From Malurus cyaneus samueli (taxonomy: Eukaryota > Chordata > Aves > Passeriformes > Maluridae), in the NCBI GenBank assembly GCA_009741485.1, contig CM019230.1, positions 5,800,377 through 5,864,376 on the forward strand: 64,000 nt of DNA, written 5' to 3'. The notes under the pieces are model-generated. The model was not told where the DNA came from. It did not search any database and was given only the letters and a program-made list of their open reading frames with translations. The number at the start of each line of letters is the position of its first letter. Position 1 is the stretch's first letter. Below are positions 24,088 through 36,032 of this stretch, piece by piece. The position numbers and the translations under genes were made by a program.

Positions 24088-25480
24088 ATCAGAATCTATG
24101 AATCTGTGCTAAGCACAAAGAATTGGACACTTTGCTTTGGTGCTGTTGGATGAGGGGTCTGGTTTGGCTCAGTTCTCGGCACACTTTGGGTGTTGGGAAG
24201 GGATGAAGGATGGGTAAAGCCCCACATCCCAAACCCCTCAGTGGGGCCGTGTCTGAGCACAGCCTTTTCCTTCACACTCGGAAAGATGCCTTTGGAGCAG
24301 CGCTGCTCTGCCAGGGAGATGCCAGCCTGTGTCCTGCCCGTGTCCAGCCTGGGGCCCTGGCGAGAAGTCAGGCAGATGGTGACAGAGCCTGGGAAAAGCA
24401 CTCGGCTGCCATCCAGAGCTATTTGCAGAGCTGCCGCGGGGTCTCGAGTGGCTCTGATGTGTGCGTCCCCTCTCCTGGGACAGCTTGGGACAGGGACAGT
24501 GCTTGGGACCTTGCTCCAGGGAGACTGACATCCCTTCATCATCGTGACAAGGCTGGGGCTCAGCAAGGGGCTGGTACCCATGGGGATGCCTTTACCCACA
24601 GGGACTTTGTTTTTAATCCAGGCCAAGGAAACAGGGAGATGTGGGACCAGTGGAGGGAGTCTGGGGCCAAGCAGCCCAAGGATCAGCTCCAGGGGTGCCC
24701 CTGCAAAGCCCTGGGCAGACAGAGGGGGCTCAGCCTCACCACCGATCTCTGCCAGCTCCCGGCTGCCTCGTTTCTCCTGCAGCAAATGCCAGCGTGTGGA
24801 AGCGATGCTCAGCCAGGCATTCTTCCTGCCCAGGAAACTCCATGAGCTCCAGCACGGTTTGCCACATCCTTCCAGCCCCCTCCCCATCTCTCTGCAGGAA
24901 AGCTCAGCCACTTCCAGGATCTCGGAGTGCCTCCAGCCCGCAGCTCTGGGCACTTCCCTAGCCCAAGAGCATATATAAACTATAAATCCTCCTGCTGGGT
25001 CTGAGCGCAGTTACAGGACTGGAAATACAGGTTCTATTTCCCGGGGGGCAGTGGAAGGCTTGGCTGGTGCGGGAGCCGGCAGCCCGGGAAGGCGCGGGGG
25101 CGGATGCCATTCCTGATGGCATCTCTGCCATCGGACCTCCCACGGACACGGGTGGCCTTTGCCCGGAGAGCAGAGAGGGGCACAGCTCTGCGTTGGAGCA
25201 CGGCACCCCTGAATCCCAGAGCAGGGATAGGGATGCTCTGAGAGTAGCCCTGGTGTGGGGTATATGGGATATCCCAGGGCAAACAGGTCAGGGAGGGCTC
25301 AAGGCCCCTGGCCGTGGAGTGGTGTCTGTGGGGCTGAGGTCCTCGGGCAGCTGCAGTGCAAGGACTTAGTTGGGGTTTTACAGAGATTTTGGATAACACA
25401 ACATCCCTCTCCATGGACTTCCCGCACATTCCCGTGCTCGAGGTTTTCCCGAAGCGCAGAATGAGCTGGGCCCCAAACGC
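24088..25480. other. RAB37 intron between alternative exon and main promoter
   Basis: Single-copy sequence begins here, right of the duplication. A TATA-like CATATATAAAC occurs at about 24970-24979 with no exon assignable to it. Nothing else definite is seen. Confidence 0.5.
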
Positions 25481-26660
25481 TGCTGTAGACGCGGGGGGCT
25501 GTGAGCAGCCGGGGGAGCGGGGGCTTGGCGGCCGTCCCGGATGAGGCACAGGCGCCGCGGAGCCTCCTCGCCGCAGCCCGTGGCTTCCGGCTAACGGCTC
25601 CTGCTCCGCTTCCCTCTCGGCTTCCCCGTGCCCTGCTGCTCGCCCGGGACCCTGCTCGGCACCGGCGGGGCTGCAGCAGATGGGGTGAACCCCCACCCTG
25701 GGGTGGCAGTGGGAGCTGCCGTCCCCTCTGTCCCGGTGTGGCAGGGTGGGATTTTGGCAGCACCGGGGGCTCCATCCCTACATCCCTTGAAGGACGGAGG
25801 TCCTGTTAACTTGTGGAGTGAGCAGTTTGTCCCCTCCTCACCCATGTGTCCGGAGGGATGTGCCGGGGCTCTGCCCGATGTCCAGTACAGCCGAGCCCGT
25901 GGCAAACCCAAGCACCGCGGTGCCCGGGGTCCGCGTCTGGGGGTGCAGCGGGACGAATTTCCACCCTTCAGCCTCTTCTTCCTCATCCCATGTCCGGCCT
26001 GGGCAGGGAGGCGGCCGGGGCACAGTCTCGGGGGTGGCATCGGCCGGGGAGGAGGAGGAGGAAGAGGAGGAGGAAGGCGGGTGGGGCTCGGCTCCCGCTG
26101 GCCCCGCGGCGCCGGGACTCGGCCGCTCCGCTCGGACGCACCATGGGCGGCCCCGATGGGGCGGCGGGGATCGGAACCCCCCCGGCGGGGAGCGGGGAAG
26201 CCCCGAAGGACAGCGGGGACACCCCGGCTCTGCCCGGCACTACGAGCTGGCCGGCAAGGTGGGAGGCGGCGCGGGGTGAGCGGGGATGGACCCTCCAAGA
26301 TGTACCGGGGGGAAGATTTGGGTTTGTCCCCCGGCTCGGGGGAGACAGGGAGGGGTCCAGGAAGGGTCCCGGGGGCCTCCCGCTTCCTCCCCTTCTGCGA
26401 TCGCGCCCAGAAAGCGGCCGCTAGACGGGGGAGGAGAAGGGGAAGGAGGAGGCAGCGCCAGCTGATCTCCCCAGCCCTTCTGTGCCCCGGGAGTGCCCTG
26501 GTCCAGCAGGTGCGGGGATGGGGATCCTCCCTCCCAGGGAGGTGGAGACCGGGGGTCCCTGCCCCGGGGCGGGGGTTCTGTGCCCTCGGGGGCTGTCCCT
26601 GCCCGGCGGTGGCAATGGGAGGGATCAGCGCAGGAGCAGGGCTTTGGGGGCTCCCGGGGG
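25480..26660. promoter_or_regulatory. RAB37: CpG island, main RAB37 promoter
   Basis: A GC- and CpG-rich island spans the main first exon (ATG 26143). A purine-rich GGA-repeat tract (26045-26075) lies just upstream of the start. No TATA box is evident. Long frames on both strands cross the island, none with domain content, and I regard them as composition artefacts. Confidence 0.65.
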
Positions 26661-29600
26661 AAGGGGGCATGGCCGAGCTCTGTCCTTATTGCCCGTCAGA
26701 CCCTTTCAGGGCAAGGGGGGGTTGCCAGCCCAGCAGCAGTGCCCCCCTTGACATAGGGCGGGGCAGCAGGACCCCATCCAGCCCATTGCAGCACCCCAAG
26801 GGCTCTGAGATGGGATCATTTGTACCCCGGACCCAGCCCAGGGCCCCCCTAACCCCCCCGCAGCACCCACCTTGCGAATGTCTCTGCACCCCTGCCAGGC
26901 CTCGGGGTGGGGGGGGGGGGGGAACCCCCTCTTCCTCATCACATTGTGGGTGAAGATTTCCCCAGGAAGCACCTTCCTGTTTTGGGCAGCTCAGGGGAGG
27001 CATGGGACTGATAACCTTTCACCCCCAAAATTGAACATGCAGCTCAGGCTGAGCCCAGCACTGATGGTGTCAGCCCTGACAGTTCCCACTGCCTCGCTGA
27101 GCTGGTTCCAAAGCGGTCCTGCACACTGCCACCTTCCCCAAAATGCTTTTATTCCTTTGCCTTTATCCCCTCCTCTGACTTCTCTCAGTGTAGGGCAATT
27201 TTCGTGTTTGAGGGAGAAAATCAGTTTTTTAAATTGTTCAGAAGCAGAACTGCACGGTGTTCCCAGCTGCTCTCCAGTCCTGGGGAAGGATTTGCCCAGC
27301 AAAGTGAGGTGACAAAAGGCAGAGCATTTCCAGCCCCCAGCTCGGGCATTTGCTGTGCCATCCCTATGGAAAGCAGCCGTGGCTCGCTGTGTTTGCCTAT
27401 CCCAGGGACAGCGAGACTTTTCAAGCTCCAGCATCCTGGCAGGGTGGGCAGGGGGGATGAACCTTCCTGCTGGAGTCCTGCTGGCTGCCGGTTTTCATCA
27501 GGGGCCAGATGCAGCCAGGTTAATGATTGCTGGGCAGGAACGGGCTGCGGGTAAGCAGGAAGAACACGGCGTCAGGAACGCTGCGCTTATGGAGCCCAGC
27601 ATCGGTCCTGGCTGCCGCCTGCCCGGGTCCGGCACTGCCGGAGAGCCTGGGCTGAGCCTGTTTGCTTAGCAGGAGGGGAAAGGTACCGTGTTTGCTTTGG
27701 TGTCTGCAGCAGGCAGCGGCAGGGACAGAGTCCCGGACACGCGGGGTTTGCCCAAGCCACGCATCAGCCCTCGGGCAGGGCACACCCGGGTCAGGGGCAA
27801 AGCGTGGGCGGAGGTGATTTCGCATTTTTGGGAGCGGTGGCTGCTCCTCCAGGAGCCTCCTGGGCTGGGGCACGGCCGGGGGTTGGCCAGGAAGTATCTC
27901 TTCTTGCCTTCACAGCAGCTCCCCTCCTCTGCTCTCCCCCTGTTCCACGGCTGGGGCTCTCCTGCCCTGTGGCTCTGCTTGGCTGCACCCTCAGGGATCC
28001 CATCCCATTCCAGCTCCCACAGAACTTCCCAGACCCATCGGGACCAGCCCTGGGGAAAGGAATGAAAGGAGAGAAGGAACCGGGGCGGGCTCAGCGCCAG
28101 TCAGGGGTGCTGCTCCCTCCCTGCACTGCTGACGCCTGTCCCTGCGCCCATCTTGCAGGTGATGTTACTTGGAGACTCGGGCGTGGGGAAAACCTGCTTC
28201 CTGCTGCAGTTCAAAGACGGGGCCTTTCTCTCCGGGACGTTCATAGCCACCGTGGGCATAGATTTCCGGGTGAGACCACCACGGCTGCCGGCCCCTCGCC
28301 TCCCTCAACCCGCACCTCAGCCAGGACGGGGTGCTGGGGAGGAGGAACGGGGCGTTTCCAGCCTCTGTACCCCAATAATCTCCCAACCAGCAGCAGGTGC
28401 TTGCAGGAACCCTTCCACCCTACTGATAGCATCACCTCCTGGTTTTAAATCAGCAAACAGCCTGGATTTAGTGCATCCCAGCTCTGTTCATGGGCTGGGT
28501 TCATCGGTTGGACAACCAGCATCCTTCACCAGCTGGGCCAAGCCCAAAGGCTGTGGGGGACAAACACTGGTTTCTGTCATTTCATGCCTTGGAAGGGCTG
28601 AGATGGGCTGCAGAGGGGTTGTCAGGGTCGCCAGGTGCTGTTTAAACCCCCTCGCTGCTCTCTGCTGAGCGAATTTCCGCTGCAGGCTGACTCTGGGGAG
28701 CGCAGGGAGGCACAGCTGTGTGCAGGAAGTCACGGGGGTGTCCCCGGGCAGGGCTGTGCCCGCAGCCGCTGCCACGTGTGGAGCGCGCTCGGTGCTTCCT
28801 CTGCCCCCGCAGCTGCAGCTGCTCCTGTTTTCCGCCACTTTTGCTGCGTTTAGATTGTGGGGGCTCGGTGAGCAGGGGCTGGAGGGGAGGGGAGGGCTGT
28901 GGGTTTTATTTGGAGGGGCCATGAGGCCTGTCCTTACAATAAAGTCATGAAAGAAGGAAAATCTGCCGTGTCCCACTGCTGGGCTCAGTGCTGGTGTCCC
29001 CAGAGGCGATGCCAGCCCGCAGGTACCTGCTCTGCCTCGTGCCAGCGTCCCCTCCAGCAGCTCACGGCTCACTGCTCTAGGTAATCTCCAGAGCCTCCCA
29101 GGGCACGTTTTTGTTTTATCCAGCCCATTTGCTCGAATGCTGTCATCCCCACATGGGCTGAATTTCCATTTCAAACAATTCCAGGCAACCAAATTATTTA
29201 TAGGGGTCTTCTCTTTCCAGACTCATCCCTCCGAGTACGATTCTTTAAGAGTCTTAAAATAGCTTTTCAGTAACTTTTGCTTTTCTTTCTTCTGCCCTCT
29301 GGAGAGAAGCCCCTGCGCTTCCGAGATGAGAACAGCGATTGCTTAAGCCTCAATAGCTGCCTTCCCAGCTCACTTAGAAATGCCTCCTTCCTTTCCCAGT
29401 TCCAGCCCAGCTGCCTGGCTGAAAACCATCCTGACCCAGGAGATTTCCTCCTGCCATGCTGGATAAAGCTGTGTGCTACAGGCAACCCCCCCAGCTCAGT
29501 GTTTACAACCACTTGTAAGAACCAAGCAAGGCTGCAGCAGCAAGGAAACCTGAGTGGGACCCCCAGCATCACCCAGAGCGTGTCCCCAGGCAGTTTGTGC

Positions 29601-32397
29601 ATCCAAAGCCATTAAATTACTGCAAACAGGCCAAATTTTTAGTGCAGAATTGGTTCCTCAGTGCATGGAGCTGGAGAATCCTGGCAGAAAGATCGGGGCT
29701 TTTTGGTGAGCAAACATAAAAGCACACCAAGGTGTTGTTAATAAATGCAAGTTTATGTGTGGTTCATCCAGACTTCCCTACTTCCCCTGCTCTGCCAAAC
29801 TTCACGGGGCTGCTGCAATCCCAGAGCTTCCAGGATTCAGAGTGGATCCGTGTTTCCAGGATTTGCAGGGCAGCAGCATCATTAACTGCCCAATTAGGGG
29901 ACTCAGAGCCACAGGACAGGGACTCTGGCTGTGGGAAATGAGCAAGGCACCGGACCCAAGGCAGGGGACATTGCTGTTCCATCTCTGATTCTGCTTCTCT
30001 CCACCCTGACTTGCGTGGATTCTGCTCTGGGATTTCCCTGCAGCTGCCAAGCAGGCAGGATCGGGGTTTGTAGCAATGAGGCTTCAACATCCAGCCCCAC
30101 AGGCAGCCTGGCATCATCCCACCAGCCCGGGGAGAGCAGCTGAGGGGCTGTGGATTGCCAGCTCTGTGCCAGGGCTGGCTGGCACACTCCCCAAGACACG
30201 CTTTGGGCTGATAAACGTGCTCTCCTTGTCTCCTGCAGAACAAAGTGGTGGTCGTGGACGGGGTGAAGGTGAAGTTGCAGGTGAGCTTTGGGAGGGGGGA
30301 AGCAATTCGCAGGTGGAATCCCCTCTGAGGCTGAGCACAGGAGCAAGCCCAGCTCGGGGAGGTTCCTCTCCCCACTCTCAGCGTGGCGGTTTCTCGGCAG
30401 ATCTGGGACACGGCAGGACAGGAGCGCTTCCGCAGCGTCACCCACGCCTACTACAGGGACGCTCAAGGTGGGTTTGGGGTCCCGTAGGAACTGGGGGGAC
30501 CATCCCGAGCACATCCTTACAGTGTGACAGTGCCTTTGCCTCTTCCCTTCCAGCCCTGCTCCTGCTCTACGATATCACCAGCAGGATGTCCTTCGACAAC
30601 ATCCGTGTGAGTCCCGCCGCGGGCTGGGAGCGTGTTTCTCCCCGGGGATCGGGGTCATGGCTGTCCTGCTTGGCTGGCCGGGTGTTTGGGGCGGTTGGGA
30701 GCCCGTTTTACCCATAGTACGGGCTGTTCTGGCCAGACCCAGCCTGCCAGGAGCTCATCCCAGGGCACCTGGCTGGGTGCTGCACGGCTGGGTGAGTTTT
30801 GTTCAAGGACATGGTGAATGCCTGGAGGGGGAAAACGTGGTTTGGGAAGGATGTGAACCACGGCTTGGGCTGCAGCCAGGAGACGGGGCGTTTTCAGGAC
30901 TTCTCGCCTGTGATGCTGGAATAGTTCCTGTGCCGAAAAAAAGTCATTATCTGTCCTCGTGGGGGAGAGATGGGAGTGCCGAGGGGGTTGAGAGCTGAGG
31001 GGGGGAGGATGGGTCTGAGTTGAGGGGTGGGTTGGGAGGGGCAGGAGTACCCCTCACCCTGACACAACCCTGCTGCCCACAGGCCTGGCTGACGGAAATC
31101 CATGAATACGCCCAGAAGGACGTGGTCATCATGCTGCTGGGCAATAAGGTGCGTGCAGGGTCCCCCTCCACCCTGGGGCTTGCTGTGCTGTGCTCTGCCC
31201 ATGGCTGAGCAGGGATGGGGCTCTGCCTGCACCCTCCGCCGGGCTCTGCTGCATTTTGGGCTCAGCCAAGCCCAGAGGTGACCCCAGATGTTTTTGGGGC
31301 CGGGGGAGGGCAGTATTCCCGGTAGCCAGCGGGTGGCAGCACGAGGCTGAGGCTCCGGTACGGGATGCTCTCGGTATGGGACACTGCTCGGTATGGGATG
31401 GTCCCCCAGGCCTGGATGCACCCCTGGACCTCAGGTAACCCCAAGCTCTAGAGCCCCAACAAGGTCCCAGATTCTCTCAGGGAGTCCTGGATGCTGCTGG
31501 GTGCCCTGTGCCCACCTGGGTACTGGGGCTTTCCCTGGGATTGGATGGACCCTGGATCCTGGCACTCAAAACCCATCAGGGTATCAGAGCCTCCCTGTGT
31601 CCTGCACACCCCAGGTCTTTAGTGTCCCCAGGTCCCAGATGCCCTCTGACATCCTCAATGCCACCAGTCCCAGATGCTCCACAGATCCCGGATTTTCTGG
31701 GCAGCAGATGCTTCTGGATCTGTGATGCCCCTCGTTCCTGCCAGCCCCCTGAGCACCCCACAGCTGGCCTGATGTGACATTTCCCTTCCCTTGGCAGGCT
31801 GATGTGAGCAGCGAGAGGGCTGTGAGGACAGAGGATGGAGCATCACTGGCCAGGGTGAGTTGTGCCAGGGTCTAACCCACCTTCAGCCCCCCCGAGATCT
31901 GCTCAGGGTCCCCACAGAGCTGTGCCATCCCCTCTGATGGGTGCCCAGACCTGCCTGCCTCTCACAGGGGCAGCATGGCAGTCACCTGCACACCAAATCT
32001 GGGGCAGGGCAGGGAGTGGATGACTCCCAAGCCTTGGACAGACAGCAGGGATGATTCAGAGGGTGAGGAGGGCATTTTGGGGATCACCACTGATGGGGAT
32101 TTGCTGCCCTTGCAGGAGTACGGGGTGCCTTTCATGGAGACGAGCGCCAAGACGGGCATGAACGTGGAGCTGGCCTTCCTGGCCATTGCCAAGTGAGTAC
32201 CTGGGGTCAGGGGAGGTGTCCCCTGCAGCCTCACAACCTCCCACACCAGCACTGGAGTGTGTGTGGGGTTAACACAGCCCCACCACTGCAGGGAGCTGAA
32301 GCAGCGCGCAATGCAGCCCCTGGACGAGCCCCACTTCCAGATCCACGACTACATCGAGTCACAGAAGAAGAAATCCAGCTGCTGTGCCTTCTCCTGA
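26143..32397 (+). CDS. RAB37: RAB37, Ras-related small GTPase
   Basis: Coding exons: 26143-26258, 28159-28269, 30239-30280, 30401-30467, 30554-30606, 31083-31148, 31798-31854, 32116-32192, 32292-32397; all introns are GT-AG and exons 2-9 keep phase. The product (about 231 aa; human 223) is a Rab of the RAB26/37 branch, a membrane switch for regulated secretion of granules. Visible motifs are GDSGVGKT (P-loop, exon 2), GIDF (switch I), WDTAGQE (exon 4), NK|AD split across exons 6/7, ETSAKTG (exon 8), and a C-terminal SSCCAFS with two cysteines for geranylgeranyl attachment. Exon 1 reads MGGPDGAAG from the ATG, but the conserved HYELAGK end lies in another frame. The exon is 116 nt and 117 are needed, so one base is missing in this GC-rich sequence. 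An alternative start and P-loop exon lie upstream (18340, 23914). Confidence 0.95.
26259..28158 (+). other. RAB37 intron 1
   Basis: The intron contains a run of 16 G at about 26908-26923, a place prone to sequencing error. No further exon is recognised. Confidence 0.6.
28270..30238 (+). other. RAB37 intron 2
   Basis: Nothing recognisable as an exon, repeat family or RNA gene. The alternative and the usual P-loop exons both have to splice across this intron to exon 3 at 30239. Confidence 0.6.
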
Positions 32398-33790
32398 GGG
32401 TGGCCCGGAGGAGCTGGCGGCCTGGGGGCCCAGGCAGGAGGCAGAGCAGGCTCAATCCCGCCCTCAGCGCCGGAGGGAACTGAGCTCTGGCAAGGTGGAC
32501 GGGACAGCGCAGCGGGGCAGAGTGCATGAGGAGGGCTCTTGTATTGCTGCCAGGAGCCTGATCCTGCTGTCTGTGGAGCAATGACCTGTGTGCCACCGTG
32601 GGAATCACTGTGGTGTGGTGACTGCCAGCCTGGCCAGCGAGCCATGGTGACCCCTCACACCCATCACACGAGCAAGGTGCAGAACACAGCCACACACCTC
32701 ACTGAGGGAACCTCGGAGCGGCTGGAGGGGCTGGGCCATGGAAGAGCCCCCTGCAGCCCCCAGTCCTGTCCTCCCCTGCAGCCATCCCTGCTCTCAGCGC
32801 TGCTGTTGTCCAGCTGGAAGGGTCTGACCCAGCCCCTGTGTCCCTGGTGCTGCCAGGCTCTGGCTTCTCTCCAAGGATCCCCAGCTCTGCCCCCGGGCTG
32901 CCCCACGCCCGGCTGTGGCTCCTCATTGCTGCAGTTACTGCCATTGGCTTTTATCCTCCTGCCACCACTCAGAAAGCAGAGATGTCCCCATTGTGTCCTA
33001 GCTCTGCTCAAGGGAAGGGCTGGGATGGGGATAGGCCCAGCCAAACCTGCTCCCTGCCCACACGGCTGGTGTGAGAACTGAAATTCCCCTGGGAGCATCT
33101 GGGAGATGCTTGGGGCATTTCTGGTACACACAGCAATTAGGAAGAAATTTTGCTTTCCCTATGTTCTAGCCACAGGAATCAGAGAATTTATATTTTTTAA
33201 CAAGAAAAGCCTTTTTCTCTTCAATCCGTCCAGGCTAAACCATCTCCAGCCTCACACAGGAGATGTCCATGGTGGCATCTCCTGGGGTGATGCTCCAGCG
33301 CTGCTGACTCCCAGGCCAGGCTGGGTTTCTCTTCCATCACTGCCCATGTAATACAGCTATCCCTCCCTGCTGCTGGCAAATAGCAGCTGGAACCTGCTTT
33401 CTGGGGAGCAGATGCCTGAGACCCCTCAGCCAGCACACGCTGCTCCGCTGGGCACTGGTGAGGCTCAGGGACATCCCTGGTGCTCAGCCCAGCTCTGTTG
33501 CTCCCTCCAACACGCTGTCCACTCCCCTGAGCACTATCCAGAGCAGTCAGATGGTGAATATTTGGTTGTGCAGCTGAAGCACTGATGCAGAGAGCAGCTG
33601 TGGAGGGCATGGCACTGCTGCACGTAGGAGTCAGGCACTGTCCAGCACATCTGTCCCCATCAGCATCTCCCCTGGCCCTGCGCCTGACTGCTCATCTCTC
33701 ACCTGCCCCAGTGCCTCCTTCACCTCTGCTCTGCTCCCGGGTCTCTCTTTGCAAGTTTACAGATTAAAGCTGGGTATTTTTGAGGCTTTG
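32398..33790 (+). other. RAB37: RAB37 3' untranslated region
   Basis: Non-coding sequence after the RAB37 stop. The first plausible poly(A) signal is ATTAAA at 33763-33768, followed by a T/G-rich stretch (GGGTATTTTTGAGG...CTGATTGTTTATTG). That would give a 3' UTR of about 1.4 kb. Confidence 0.5.
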
Positions 33791-35588
33791 CATCTGTCTG
33801 ATTGTTTATTGCGTGAGAAATCCCTGCCCTGGGTCTGCAACGTGGGAGGCTGCTGCAGACAGGCGCTGCAGAGCAGCGGGGCTGGGGGCTCTGGGAGCAG
33901 CCGTGAGGAGGGGGGGATCACCCACCACCCCTTCCTCCCCTGCCGGGGCCTTCGTTGCACATTTCCGACGGACCAAAGGTGAGAGGGGAAGAGTAAACAC
34001 GGCCTGTTAAATTAAAACCGACCTCCTCCCCTGCTGTTCTCATGGTGCGGAGTCCAGCATTCCCCAAATAACTCCGTCTTCCCACCAATGGCATTGCTGC
34101 TGCCGCTTGGCTGATGTCTGCAAAAAAAATGCTGGATGGCTTCAACACAAACAGACGTTGGCTCTTTTCTCTTTCCCCCCTCCTGCCTGAGCTACTCTAA
34201 CGTCACTCCAAGATGCAAAGGGCAGGAGGAGGCAGCTGGGGCACGACGGTCCTGCCTGTGCCCTGCCACCCCTCAGGCACTATTGGACCCAAAAGCAGCT
34301 CCAGCTGTTTCCTTCACTGCTGCCTTTTTACCTTATCGCGGTCCCGTGCTCAAAGCAGCCCTGCTGGAGCTGAGTTTGGTTTCCTGACTTAGGGCAGGGC
34401 ACCCAAAAAGTGCTCCCCAACTTCCCTCTGAACACGCTCACTCGTGGGGCTGTGCCGCTCACAACCCCCTGGCCAAGGGGAGGGCTGTGACACGGGTGAC
34501 AGATCCCCCCGTCCTGGGGCCGCACCACAACACGCTTGCCCTGGTTTTCCTCTCCGCAGGCATCTGCCGCCGGCCGCCGTGGGATTCCTCCCCGCCGCTT
34601 TTCTCAGGGCCGAGCGGCCGCGGGCGAATGCTCAGCCGAGTGGAGGAAACAAATGAGCCCACCCTGCGCTCCCAGCTGGGTCCCGCCGAGCTGGAGCACC
34701 GCCACCCCGAGCACACAGGGGGCTCCTCGGCCACTGGGGTGCCTGAGAAGGGATTTAGGGCAGAGCTGCCTGCGAGGAACATGTCCCATGGCATGCCGCT
34801 GTCCTTTCCTTGCTTGCCTGGCTGCAGCTCGGTTAAACGTGATCTCAACTGCCTTAGGGACCTTTGTCCAGGAACATCAGCCAAGCCCTGCAGTGGGAGA
34901 CACCTGCAGTACCTCTGTGCCACCCTCACTGGGACAAACCCTGGAGCCAGGAGACAGCTCTGCCTGGCACCAGCAGCCCTGCGGCATTGCCGGAGTAGCC
35001 CACGCTTGCTGCTGCCTTGCTCTGCCCTGGCTGAGCCGAAACCCCAGGATCTCACATGCTCAGACCCCCTGCAGCCACGTCTGCTTCGCAGTCCATGAGC
35101 AGATAAAGCGGAGCCAGGGCAGAGCAAATCCCCCGGGGGTCCGTCCATCTTCCCATCCTCGGGTTCCCAATTCCTGGGTGCTGAGGGGTGCTCAGAGATT
35201 GCTGTGGGAACGGTGCTGCTCTCTTATTTCCGCCGCAAAGCGAGTTACCTGCCCGCTTCCCAGCCCGCTTTCCACGCAGTTTCGGTTTGGGTGTTTATTT
35301 TACTGCCGAACTTCGAACACCTCTCCAGCCCTCTGTCTCGGAGCAGCGCTGGGGCCGGCTGCAGCCTTCGAGATCTGGAGAGGGGATTGGGATGGACGTT
35401 GCCCAAGACACCAGCCGGGATGTGCCGCAGAGCGGCGACAGCAAGGAGCGTCCCGCCGGTGTCCGGCCACTGTCGGGGCTGTCACCGAGAGGGTGGCAGA
35501 GCCGATCCCCGGTGGGGGGAGTTCAGCGGGGATCGGGGGTTGTCGCGGCGGGCTCGGCGGCTGGCAGGGAGAAGCGGAGGCGATCGCG
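33790..35588. other. RAB37-NHERF1 intergenic region
   Basis: No gene is seen. CpG content rises from about 35.2 kb towards the NHERF1 promoter. A long plus-strand frame (34536-35909) runs through the minisatellite but has no start context or domain and is not called. Confidence 0.5.
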
Positions 35589-35756
35589 GGGGAGCGGCCC
35601 GGCCCCACGGGAGAGCGGTCGGACCCTCGAGGGAGCGGTCAGACCCCGCGGGCCAGCGGTGGGACTCCCTTGAGAGAGTGGCCCGGCCCCACGGGGGAGC
35701 GGTCGGACCCCACCGGGGAACGATCGGACCCCACCGGGGAGCGGTCCGGTCCCGCT
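35589..35756. repeat. 21-bp minisatellite, eight units
   Basis: There are eight consecutive units of exactly 21 bp with consensus GGGGAGCGGTCGGACCCCAC. Units 1 and 5 share the variant CCCGGCCCCACG, and units 2 and 6 share GAGCGGTCGGACCC, which suggests an older 84-bp four-unit duplication. It lies about 280-445 bp upstream of the NHERF1 start codon, within the promoter CpG island. Being a multiple of three, it gives a seven-residue repeating open frame, which I do not take as coding. Confidence 0.9.
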
Positions 35757-35801
35757 ACCGGCACCGGGGCCCACCCGGGACGCCCCACCGGGGCGAGAAA
35801 C

Positions 35802-36032
35802 ATTTGCATATACTGGGTATATATTTACATAACCACACCCTCTATATTTACAAAACCACGCCCCTGCGCTCTCCTTATGTGGCGGGCACCGTGTGATGCC
35901 GCTCTCTGATTGGCTGCCGCGGGTCCCACGCCCCGCCCCCCTATATAAGGCTGCGGCGGGCTCGGTGCCGCGCAGTGCGCTGAGGGCGGCTGGCGGGACG
36001 GGTGTGCTGCTGCTCCCGCCGCTCTCCCCGCC
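35802..36032 (+). promoter_or_regulatory. NHERF1: NHERF1 core promoter and 5' UTR
   Basis: In order: octamer ATTTGCAT at 35802-35809; a 21-bp direct repeat TATATTTACAtAACCACaCCC at 35820-35840 and 35843-35863 with 19/21 identity, each ending in a CACCC-type box; inverted CCAAT (ATTGG) at 35909-35913; GC box CCCCGCCCCC at about 35930-35939; and TATA box TATATAA at 35942-35948. The expected start of transcription is near 35975, leaving a 5' UTR of about 60 nt before ATG 36033. Motifs are seen; the factors that bind are inference. Confidence 0.75.

Noticed and set aside
24088..24115. AATCTATGAATCTGTG at the duplication edge as a CR1 3' end
   Set aside because: It resembles the CR1 terminal octamers only loosely, and no CR1 body is recognisable beside it.
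24965..24985. TATA-like sequence as another RAB37 promoter
   Set aside because: No downstream exon with a donor and suitable frame could be found, and the CpG island near 26 kb is the better promoter.
25628..26953. 441-residue plus-strand open frame over the main RAB37 first exon
   Set aside because: GC-rich frame without domain. It overlaps the real exon in a different frame and ends in a G-run.
34536..35909. 457-residue open frame with GERSDPT repeats
   Set aside because: The repeats come from the 21-bp minisatellite. There is no start context or homology, and it lies upstream of the NHERF1 promoter.
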